Shown here: positions 36,241 to 46,880 of the stretch, piece after piece | How positions within the stretch are numbered: the first letter of the stretch is position 1 | Layout: every line of letters starts with the position of its first letter | From: Clusia tigrina | Lineage: Eukaryota > Arthropoda > Insecta > Diptera > Clusiidae | NCBI GenBank assembly: GCA_920105625.2 | Contig: OV050032.1 | Location: forward strand, 105,384,542-105,448,541 | Reading direction: 5' to 3' | DNA length: 64,000 nt | Program-made: the position numbers and the translations under genes | The notes under the pieces: generated by a model | Database searches by the model: none | Seen by the model: the letters and a program-made list of their open reading frames with translations, nothing else | What the model was told of the DNA's origin: nothing

Positions 36241-38099
36241 GTTACAAGCATTTGAATGTTGCCAACTTTGATAGGTGTAGGAAGTACCGTATAGAAGTTA
36301 GAGCCATTTGAAGTTTTATCAGTGTTTGATTTGGGACTCTAGGGTAGCATAGCTTTGAGCGATAGCTTAAATTGACAATAGGCTCGAGTACTTTATAGTT
36401 ACAAAATTTCAAGGTTTTATGACGCTCCAGTAAAAAGTTACAAGCATTTGAATGTTGCAAACTTTGATAGGTGTAGGACGTACCGGATAGAAATTAGGGC
36501 CATTTGAAGTTTTATCAGTGTTTGATTTGGGACTCAAGCGTAGCATAGCTTTGAGCGATGGCTTAAATTGACAAGATGCTCGATTACTTTATTGTTACAA
36601 AATTGCAAGGTTTTATGACGCTCCAGTAAAAAGATACAAGCATTTGTATGTTGCAAACTTTGATAGGTGTAGGACGTACCGTATAGAAGTTAGAGCCATT
36701 TGAAGTTTTATCAGTGTTTGATTTGGGACTCAAGGGTAGCATAGCTTTGAGCGATGGCTTAAATTGACAAGAGGCTCGGGTACTTGATTGTTACAAAATT
36801 TCAAGGTTTTATGACGCTCCAGTAAAAAGTTACAAGCATTTGAATGTTGCCAACTTTGATAGGTCTAGGACGTACCGTATAGAAGTTAGGGGCGTTTGAA
36901 GTTTTATCAGAGTTTGATTTGGGACTCTAGGGTAGCATAGCTTTAAGCGATAGCTTAAATTGACAAGAGGCTCGAGTAATTTATTGTTACAAAATTTAAA
37001 GGTTTTATGACGCTCCACTAAAAAGTTACAAGCATTTGTATGTTGCAAAGTTTGATAGCTGTAGGACGTACCGTAAAGAAATTAGGGCCATTTGAAGTTT
37101 TATCAGTGTTTGATTTGGGACTCAAGGGAAGCATAGCTTTGAGCGATGCTTAAATTGACAAGATGCTCGAGTACTTTATTGTTACAAAATTTCCAGGTTT
37201 TATGACGCTCCAGTAAAAAGTTACAAGCATTTGTATGTTGCAAACTTTGATAGGTGTAGGACGTACCGTAAAGAAGTTAGGGGCGTTTGGAGTTTTATCT
37301 GTGTTTCATTTGGGACTCAAGGGTAGCATAGCTTTGACCGATGGCTTAAATTGACAAGAGGATCGGGTACTTCATTGCTACAAAATTTCAAGGTTTTATG
37401 ACGCTCCAGTAAAAAGTTACAAGCATTTGAATGTTGCCAACTTTGATAGGTGTAGGACGTACCGTATAGAAGTTAGAGCCATTTGAAGTTTTATCAGTGT
37501 TTGATTTGTGACTCAAGGGTAGCATAGTTTTGAGCGATGGCTTAAATTGACAAGAGGCTCGAGTACTTTATTGTTACAAAATTTCAAGGTTTTATGACGC
37601 TCCAGTAAAAACTTACAAGCATTTGAATGTTGCCCACTTTGATAGGTGTAGGACGTACCGTATAGAAGTTAGGGGCGTTTGAAGTTTTATCAGTGTTTGA
37701 TTTGGGTCTCAAGGGTAGCATAGCTTTAAGCGATAGCTTAATTTGACAAGAGGCTCGAGTACTTCATTGTTACAAAATTTCAAGGTTTTATGACGCTCCA
37801 GTAAAAAGTTACAAGCATTTGTATTCTGCAAACTTTGATAGGTGTAGGACATACCGTATAGAAGTTAGGGCCATTTGAAATTTTATCAGTGTTTGATTTG
37901 GGAATCTAGGGTAGCATAGTTTTGAGCGATAGCTTAAATTGACAAGATGCTCGAGTACTTTATTGTTACAAAATTTCAAGGTTTTATGACGCTCCAGTAA
38001 AAAGTTACAAGCATTTGTATGTTGCAAACTTTGATAGGTGTAGGACGTACCGTATAGAAGTTAGGAGCGTTTGAAGTTTTATCAGTGTTTGAATTGGGA

Positions 38100-38140
38100 C
38101 TCTAGGGTAGCATAGCTTTGAGCCAGTAAAAAGATACAAG
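38100..38140 (+). repeat. 129-bp monomer (67-bp deletion), copy 1
   Basis: CTTTGAGC joins CAGTAAAAAGATAC at 38,123. The landmarks at 37,999 and 38,128 are 129 bp apart, so 67 bp are missing, from GATAGCTT to GACGCTC. The lost part includes CTCGAG and the TTACAAAATTTC element. The downstream TTTAATAATTGTAGGACTTACC series of changes marks this monomer. An undeleted relative with the same marks lies near 45,870. Confidence 0.93.
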
Positions 38141-39479
38141 CATTTGTATGCTGCAAACTTTAATAATTGTAGGACTTACCGTAAAGAAGTTAGGGCCATT
38201 TGAAGTTTTATCAGTGTTTGATTAGGGACTCAAGGGTAGCATAGCTTTGAGCGATAGCTTAAATTGACAAGAGGCTCGGGTACTTCATTGTTGCAAAATT
38301 TCAAGGTTTTATGACGCTCCAGTAAAAAGTTACAAGCATTTGAATGTTGGCAACTTTGATAGGTGTAGGACGTACCGTATAGAAGTTAGGGGCGTCTGAA
38401 GTTTTATCAGTGTTTAATTTCGGACTCTAAGGTAGCATAGCTTTGAGCGATAGCTTAAATTGACAAGAGGCTCCAGCACTTTATTGTTACAAAATTTCCA
38501 GGTTTTATGACGCTCCAGTAAAAAGTTACAAGCATTTGTATGTTGCAAACTTTGATAGGTGTAGGACGTACCGTAAAGAAGTTAGGGCCATTTGAAGTTT
38601 TATCAGTGTTTGATTTGGGACTCAAGGGTAGCATAGCTTTGAGCGATGGCTTAAATTGACAAGATGCTCGAGTACTTTATTGTTACAAAATTTCAAGGTT
38701 TTATGACGCTCCAGTAAAAAGTTACAAGCATTTGAATGTTGCAAACTTTGATAGGTGTAGGACATACCGCATAGACGTTAGGGGCGTTTGAAGTTTTATC
38801 AGTGTTTGATTTGGGACTCTAGGGTAGCATAGCTTTGAGCGAAAGCTTAAATTGACAAGACGCTCGGGTACTTTATTGTTACAAAATTTCAAGGTTTTAT
38901 GACGCTCCAGTAAAAACTTACAAGCATTTGTATGTTGCAAATTTTGATAGGTGTAGGACCTACCGTAAAGAAGTTAGGGCCATTTGAAGTTTTATCAGTG
39001 TTTGATTTGGGACTCAAGGGTAGCATAGCTTTGAGCGATAGCTCAAATTGACAAGAGGCTCGGGTACTTCATTGTTACAAAATTTCAAGGTTTTATGACG
39101 CTCCAGTAAAAAGTTACAAGCATTTGAATGTTGCCAACTTTGATAGGTGTAGGACGTACCGTATAGAAATTAGGGCCATTTGAAGTTTTATCAGTGTTTG
39201 ATTTGGGACTCAAGCGTAGCATAGCTTTGAGCGATAGCTTAAATTGACAAGAGGCTCGGATACTTTATTGTTACAAAATTTCAAGGTTTTATGACGCTCC
39301 TGTAAAAAGTTACAAGCAATTGTATGTTGCAAACTTTGATAGGTGTAGGACGTACCGTATAGAAGTTAGGGGCGTTTGAAGTTTTATCAGTGTTTGATTT
39401 GGGACTCTAGGGTAGCATAGTTTTGAGCGATGGCTTAAATTGACAAGAGGCTCGAGTACTTTATTGTTACAAATTTTCA

Positions 39480-39505
39480 AGGTTTTATGACGCGCTGAAT
39501 GTTGC
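39480..39505 (+). repeat. 175-bp monomer (net 21-bp deletion with 2-bp insert), copy 1
   Basis: GACGC is followed by GC and then TGAATGTTGC. The 23 bases containing the A-run and GTTACAAGC are gone, and two bases are added or substituted. TGTATG at 39,321 and TGAATG at 39,496 are 175 bp apart. The same junction occurs near 43,326. Confidence 0.9.
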
Positions 39506-40071
39506 AAACTTTGATAGGTGTAGGACGTACCGTATAGAAATTAGGGCCATTTGAAGTTTTATCAGTGTTTGATTTAAGACTCAAGTGTAGCATAGCTTTG
39601 AGCGATGGCTTAAATTGACAAGATGCTCGAGTACTTTATTGTTACAAAATTGCAAGGTTTTATGACGGTCCAGTAAAAAGATACAAGCATTTGTATGTTG
39701 CAAACTTTGATAGGTGTAGGACGTACCGTATAGAAGTTAGAGCCATTTGAAGTTTTATCAGTGTTTGATTTGGGACTCAAGGGTAGCATAGCTTTGAGCG
39801 ATGGCTTAAATTGACAAGAGGCTCGGGTACTTTATTGCTACAAAATTTCAAGGTTTTATGACGCTCCAGTAAAAAGTTACAAGCATTTGAATGTTGCCAA
39901 CTTTGATAGGTGTAGGACGTACCGTATAGAAGTTAGGGGCGTTTGAAGTTTTATCAGAGTTTGATTTGGGACTCTAGGGTAGCATAGCTTTAAGCGATAG
40001 CTTAAATTGACAAGAGGCTCGAGTAATTTATTGTTACAAAATTTAAAGGTTTTATGACGCTCCACTAAAAA

Positions 40072-43000
40072 GTTACAAGCATTTGAATGTTGCCAACTTT
40101 GATAGGTGTAGGAAGTACCGTATAGAAGTTAGAGCCATTTGAAGTTTTATCAGTGTTTGATTTGGGACTCTAGGGTAGCATAGCTTTGAGCGATAGCTTA
40201 AATTGACAATAGGCTCGAGTACTTTATAGTTACAAAATTTCAAGGTTTTATGACGCTCCAGTAAAAAGTTACAAGCATTTGAATGTTGCAAACTTTGATA
40301 GGTGTAGGACGTACCGGATAGAAATTAGGGCCATTTGAAGTTTTATCAGTGTTTGATTTGGGACTCAAGCGTAGCATAGCTTTGAGCGATGGCTTAAATT
40401 GACAAGATGCTCGATTACTTTATTGTTACAAAATTGCAAGGTTTTATGACGCTCCAGTAAAAAGATACAAGCATTTGTATGTTGCAAACTTTGATAGGTG
40501 TAGGACGTACCGTATAGAAGTTAGAGCCATTTGAAGTTTTATCAGTGTTTGATTTGGGACTCAAGGGTAGCATAGCTTTGAGCGATGGCTTAAATTGACA
40601 AGAGGCTCGGGTACTTGATTGCTACAAAATTTCAAGGTTTTATGACGCTCCAGTAAAAAGTTACAAGCATTTGAATGTTGCCAACTTTGATAGGTCTAGG
40701 ACGTACCGTATAGAAGTTAGGGGCGTTTGAAGTTTTATCAGAGTTTGATTTGGGACTCTAGGGTAGCATAGCTTTAAGCGATAGCTTAAATTGACAAGAG
40801 GCTCGAGTAATTTATTGTTACAAAATTTAAAGGTTTTATGACGCTCCACTAAAAAGTTACAAGCATTTGTATGTTGCAAAGTTTGATAGCTGTAGGACGT
40901 ACCGTAAAGAAATTAGGGCCATTTGAAGTTTTATCAGTGTTTGATTTGGGACTCAAGGGAAGCATAGCTTTGAGCGATGCTTAAATTGACAAGATGCTCG
41001 AGTACTTTATTGTTACAAAATTTCCAGGTTTTATGACGCTCCAGTAAAAAGTTACAAGCATTTGTATGTTGCAAACTTTGATAGGTGTAGGACGTACCGT
41101 AAAGAAGTTAGGGGCGTTTGGAGTTTTATCTGTGTTTCATTTGGGACTCAAGGGTAGCATAGCTTTGACCGATGGCTTAAATTGACAAGAGGATCGGGTA
41201 CTTCATTGCTACAAAATTTCAAGGTTTTATGACGCTCCAGTAAAAAGTTACAAGCATTTGAATGTTGCCAACTTTGATAGGTGTAGGACGTACCGTATAG
41301 AAGTTAGAGCCATTTGAAGTTTTATCAGTGTTTGATTTGTGACTCAAGGGTAGCATAGTTTTGAGCGATGGCTTAAATTGACAAGAGGCTCGAGTACTTT
41401 ATTGTTACAAAATTTCAAGGTTTTATGACGCTCCAGTAAAAACTTACAAGCATTTGAATGTTGCCCACTTTGATAGGTGTAGGACGTACCGTATAGAAGT
41501 TAGGGGCGTTTGAAGTTTTATCAGTGTTTGATTTGGGTCTCAAGGGTAGCATAGCTTTAAGCGATAGCTTAATTTGACAAGAGGCTCGAGTACTTCATTG
41601 TTACAAAATTTCAAGGTTTTATGACGCTCCAGTAAAAAGTTACAAGCATTTGTATTCTGCAAACTTTGATAGGTGTAGGACATACCGTATAGAAGTTAGG
41701 GCCATTTGAAATTTTATCAGTGTTTGATTTGGGAATCTAGGGTAGCATAGTTTTGAGCGATAGCTTAAATTGACAAGATGCTCGAGTACTTTATTGTTAC
41801 AAAATTTCAAGGTTTTATGACGCTCCAGTAAAAAGTTACAAGCATTTGTATGTTGCAAACTTTGATAGGTGTAGGACGTACCGTATAGAAGTTAGGAGCG
41901 TTTGAAGTTTTATCAGTGTTTGAATTGGGACTCTAGGGTAGCATAGCTTTGAGCCAGTAAAAAGATACAAGCATTTGTATGCTGCAAACTTTAATAATTG
42001 TAGGACTTACCGTAAAGAAGTTAGGGCCATTTGAAGTTTTATCAGTGTTTGATTAGGGACTCAAGGGTAGCATAGCTTTGAGCGATAGCTTAAATTGACA
42101 AGAGGCTCGGGTACTTCATTGTTGCAAAATTTCAAGGTTTTATGACGCTCCAGTAAAAAGTTACAAGCATTTGAATGTTGGCAACTTTGATAGGTGTAGG
42201 ACGTACCGTATAGAAGTTAGGGGCGTCTGAAGTTTTATCAGTGTTTAATTTCGGACTCTAAGGTAGCATAGCTTTGAGCGATAGCTTAAATTGACAAGAG
42301 GCTCCAGCACTTTATTGTTACAAAATTTCCAGGTTTTATGACGCTCCAGTAAAAAGTTACAAGCATTTGTATGTTGCAAACTTTGATAGGTGTAGGACGT
42401 ACCGTAAAGAAGTTAGGGCCATTTGAAGTTTTATCAGTGTTTGATTTGGGACTCAAGGGTAGCATAGCTTTGAGCGATGGCTTAAATTGACAAGATGCTC
42501 GAGTACTTTATTGTTACAAAATTTCAAGGTTTTATGACGCTCCAGTAAAAAGTTACAAGCATTTGAATGTTGCAAACTTTGATAGGTGTAGGACATACCG
42601 CATAGACGTTAGGGGCGTTTGAAGTTTTATCAGTGTTTGATTTGGGACTCTAGGGTAGCATAGCTTTGAGCGAAAGCTTAAATTGACAAGACGCTCGGGT
42701 ACTTTATTGTTACAAAATTTCAAGGTTTTATGACGCTCCAGTAAAAACTTACAAGCATTTGTATGTTGCAAATTTTGATAGGTGTAGGACCTACCGTAAA
42801 GAAGTTAGGGCCATTTGAAGTTTTATCAGTGTTTGATTTGGGACTCAAGGGTAGCATAGCTTTGAGCGATAGCTCAAATTGACAAGAGGCTCGGGTACTT
42901 CATTGTTACAAAATTTCAAGGTTTTATGACGCTCCAGTAAAAAGTTACAAGCATTTGAATGTTGCCAACTTTGATAGGTGTAGGACGTACCGTATAGAAA

Positions 43001-43902
43001 TTAGGGCCATTTGAAGTTTTATCAGTGTTTGATTTGGGACTCAAGCGTAGCATAGCTTTGAGCGATAGCTTAAATTGACAAGAGGCTCGGATACTTTATT
43101 GTTACAAAATTTCAAGGTTTTATGACGCTCCTGTAAAAAGTTACAAGCAATTGTATGTTGCAAACTTTGATAGGTGTAGGACGTACCGTATAGAAGTTAG
43201 GGGCGTTTGAAGTTTTATCAGTGTTTGATTTGGGACTCTAGGGTAGCATAGTTTTGAGCGATGGCTTAAATTGACAAGAGGCTCGAGTACTTTATTGTTA
43301 CAAATTTTCAAGGTTTTATGACGCGCTGAATGTTGCAAACTTTGATAGGTGTAGGACGTACCGTATAGAAATTAGGGCCATTTGAAGTTTTATCAGTGTT
43401 TGATTTAAGACTCAAGTGTAGCATAGCTTTGAGCGATGGCTTAAATTGACAAGATGCTCGAGTACTTTATTGTTACAAAATTGCAAGGTTTTATGACGGT
43501 CCAGTAAAAAGATACAAGCATTTGTATGTTGCAAACTTTGATAGGTGTAGGACGTACCGTATAGAAGTTAGAGCCATTTGAAGTTTTATCAGTGTTTGAT
43601 TTGGGACTCAAGGGTAGCATAGCTTTGAGCGATGGCTTAAATTGACAAGAGGCTCGGGTACTTTATTGCTACAAAATTTCAAGGTTTTATGACGCTCCAG
43701 TAAAAAGTTACAAGCATTTGAATGTTGCCAACTTTGATAGGTGTAGGACGTACCGTATAGAAGTTAGGGGCGTTTGAAGTTTTATCAGAGTTTGATTTGG
43801 GACTCTAGGGTAGCATAGCTTTAAGCGATAGCTTAAATTGACAAGAGGCTCGAGTAATTTATTGTTACAAAATTTAAAGGTTTTATGACGCTCCACTAAA
43901 AA
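40072..43902 (+). repeat. 3,831-bp tandem duplication, unit 2
   Basis: This unit is nearly identical to 36,241-40,071. It keeps the 1-bp deletion near 40,979, the 67-bp deletion at 41,954 (41,830 to 41,959) and the 21-bp loss near 43,326. At the junction, monomer 40,067 is a hybrid: its left part (AAATTTAAAGG, CCACTAAAAAG) is like that of 37,020, and its right part (GAATGTTGCC, GAAGTACCG) is like that of 36,242. This is the product expected of unequal crossing-over within the shared AAAAAGTTACAAGCATTTG. Confidence 0.95.
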
Positions 43903-44906
43903 GTTACAAGCATTTGTATGTTGCAAAGTTTGATAGCTGTAGGACGTACCGTAAAGAAGTTAGGGCCATTTGAAGTTTTATCAGTGTTTGATTTGGGACT
44001 CAAGGGAAGCATAGCTTTGAGCGATGGCTTAAATTGACAAGATGCTCGAGTACTTTATTGTTACAAAATTTCCAGGTTTTATGACGCTCCAGTAAAAAGT
44101 TACAAGCATTTGTATGTTGCAAACTTTGATAGGTGTAGGACGTACCGTAAAGAAGTTAGGGGCGTTTGGAGTTTTATCTGTGTTTCATTTGGGACTCAAG
44201 GGTAGCATAGCTTTGACCGATGGCTTAAATTGACAAGAGGATCGGGTACTTCATTGCTACAAAATTTCAAGGTTTTATGACGCTCCAGTAAAAAGTTACA
44301 AGCATTTGAATGTTGCCAACTTTGATAGGTGTAGGACGTACCGTATAGAAGTTAGAGCCATTTGAAGTTTTATCAGTGTTTGATTTGTGACTCAAGGGTA
44401 GCATAGTTTTGAGCGATGGCTTAAATTGACAAGAGGCTCGAGTACTTTATTGTTACAAAATTTCAAGGTTTTATGACGCTCCAGTAAAAACTTACAAGCA
44501 TTTGAATGTTGCCAACTTTGATAGGTGTAGGACGTACCGTATAGAAGTTAGGGGCGTTTGAAGTTTTATCAGTGTTTGATTTGGGTCTCAAGGGTAGCAT
44601 AGCTTTAAGCGATAGCTTAATTTGACAAGAGGCTCGAGTACTTCATTGTTACAAAATTTCAAGGTTTTATGACGCTCCAGTAAAAAGTTACAAGCATTTG
44701 TATTCTGCAAACTTTGATAGGTGTAGGACATACCGTATAGAAGTTAGGGCCATTTGAAATTTTATCAGTGTTTGATTTGGGAATCTAGGGTAGCATAGTT
44801 TTGAGCGATAGCTTAAATTGACAAGATGCTCGAGTACTTTATTGTTACAAAATTTCAAGGTTTTATGACGCTCCAGTAAAAAGTTACAAGCATTTGTATG
44901 TTGCAA
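43903..44906 (+). repeat. Third partial copy of the 20-monomer unit
   Basis: Follows the order of 40,855-41,858 at an offset of 3,047 to 3,048. The early part keeps GCGATGGCTTAAATTG near 44,021, so the 1-bp deletion of units 1 and 2 is absent. TTGCCAAC near 44,511 also replaces the TTGCCCAC of the other units. This stretch therefore preserves an older state. It ends near 44,906, where the array switches to a monomer equivalent to 42,766. Confidence 0.88.
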
Positions 44907-46880
44907 ATTTTGATAGGTGTAGGACCTACCGTAAAGAAGTTAGGGCCATTTAAAGTTTTATCAGTGTTTGATTTGGGACTCAAGGGTAGCATAGCTTTGA
45001 GCGATAGCTCAAATTGACAAGAGGCTCGGGTACTTCATTGTTACAAATTTTCAAGGTTTTATGACGCTCCAGTAAAAAGTTACAAGCATTTGAATGTTGC
45101 CAACTTTGATAGGTGTAGGACGTACCGTATAGAAATTAGGGCCATTTGAAGTTTTATCAGTGTTTGATTTGGGACTCAAGCGTAGCATAGTTTTGAGCGA
45201 TGGCTTAAATTGACAAGATGCTCGAGTACTTTATTGTTACAAAATTTCAAGGTTTTATGACGCTCCGGTAAAAAGTTACAAGCATTTGTATGTTGCAAAC
45301 TTTGATAGGTGTAGGACGTACCGTATAGAAGTTAGAGCCATTTGAAGTTTTATCAGTGTTTGATTTGGGACTCAAGCGTAGCATAGCTTTGAGCGATGGC
45401 TTAAATTGACAAGATGCTCGAGTACTTTATTGTTACAAAATTTCAAGGTTTTATGACGCTCCACTAAAAAGATACAAGCATTTGTATGTTGCAAACTTTG
45501 ATAGGTGTAGGACGTACCGTATAGAAGTTAGAGCCATTTGAAGTTTTATCAGTGTTTGATTTGGTACTCAAGGGTAGCATAGCTTTGAGCGATAGCTTAA
45601 ATTGACAACAGGCTCGGGTACTTCATTGTTACAAAATTTCAAGGTTTTATGACGCTCCAGTAAAAAGTTACAAGCATTTGAATGTTGCCAACTTTGATAG
45701 GTGTAGGACGTACCGTATAGAAATTAGGGGCATTTGAAGTTTTATCAGTGTTTTATGTGGGACTCAAGCGTACCATAGCTTTGAGCGATGGTTTAAATTG
45801 ACAAGATGCTCGAGTACTTTATTGTTACAAAATTTCAAGGTTTTATGACGCTCCAGTAAAAAGATACAAGCATTTGTATGTTGCAAACTTTAATAATTGT
45901 AGGACTTACCGTAAAGAAGTTAGGGCCATTTGAAGTTTTATCAGTGTTTGATTAGGGACTCAAGGGTAGCATAGCTTTGAGCGATAGCTTAAATTGACAA
46001 GAGGCTCGGGTACTTCATTGTTACAAAATTTCAAGGTTTTATGACGCTCCAGTAAAAAGTTACAAGCATTTGAATGTTGGCAACTTTGATAGGTGTAGGA
46101 CGTACCGTATAGAAGTTAGGGGCGTCTGAAGTTTTATCAGTGTTTAATTTGGGACTCTAAGGTAGCATAGCTTTGAGCGATAGCTTAAATTGACAAGAGG
46201 CTCCAGCACTTTATTGTTACAAAATTTCCAGGTTTTATGACGCTCCAGTAAAAAGTTACAAGCATTTGTATGTTGCAAACTTTGATAGGTGTAGGACGTA
46301 CCGTAAAGAAGTTAGGGCCATTTGAAGTTTTATCAGTGTTTGATTTGGGACTCAAGGGTAGCATAGCGTTGAGCGATGGCTTAAATTGACAAGATGCTCG
46401 AGTACTTTATTGTTACAAAATTTCAAGGTTTTATGACGCTCCAGTAAAAAGTTACAAGCATTTGAATGTTGCAAACTTTGATAGGTGTAGGACATACCGC
46501 ATTGACGTTAGGGGCGTTTGAAGTTTTATCAGTGTTTGATTTGGGACTCTAGGGTAGCATAGCTTTGAGCGAAAGCTTAAATTGACAAGACGCTCGGGTA
46601 CTTTATTGTTACAAAATTTCAAGGTTTTATGACGCTCCAGTGAAATCTTACAAGCATTTGTATGTTGCAAATTTTGATAGGTGTAGGACCTACCGTAAAG
46701 AAGTTAGGGCCATTTGAAGTTTTATCAGTGTTTGATTTGGGACTCAAGGGTAGCATAGCTTTGAGCGATAGCTCAAATTGACAAGAGGCTCGGGTACTTC
46801 ATTGTTACAAAATTTCAAGGTTTTATGACGCTCCAGTAAAAAGTTACAAGCATTTGAATGTTGCCAACTTTGATAGGTGT
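44907..46880 (+). repeat. Rearranged relatives of the 20-monomer unit
   Basis: From 44,901 the sequence follows 42,766 onward (ATTTTGATAGG, GGACCTACCG, AGCTCAAATTG). From about 45,870 to 46,880 it follows 41,971-42,981 at 3,899 bp, which is 20 monomers minus 21 bp. Near 45,845-45,900 a full-length monomer carries TTTAATAATTGTAGGACTTACC without the 67-bp deletion. A GCATTGACGTTAGG monomer near 46,500 parallels GCATAGACGTTAGG at 38,769 and 42,600. Confidence 0.87.

Larger units (their letters stand above)
36241..40071 (+). repeat. 3,831-bp tandem duplication, unit 1 (20 monomers)
   Basis: Twenty monomers shortened by 89 bp through three indels: GCGATGCTTAAATTG near 37,147 (-1), a 67-bp deletion at 38,123 and a net 21-bp loss at 39,495. 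The next 3,831 bp repeat this unit with only one difference noticed, ACTTGATTGTTAC near 36,791 versus ACTTGATTGCTAC near 40,622. All three indels and rare variants such as GAAGTACCG, TTGCCCAC, TATTCTGC, GCTCCAGCAC and GCAATTGTATG are shared. The duplication is therefore very recent. Confidence 0.95.

Noticed and set aside
36241..43902. Assembly error as the only explanation for the 3,831-bp duplicate.
   Set aside because: It cannot be ruled out from sequence alone. However, the hybrid junction monomer at 40,067 and a third, older partial copy from 43,903 fit real unequal exchange, so it is kept as a finding with long-read checks.
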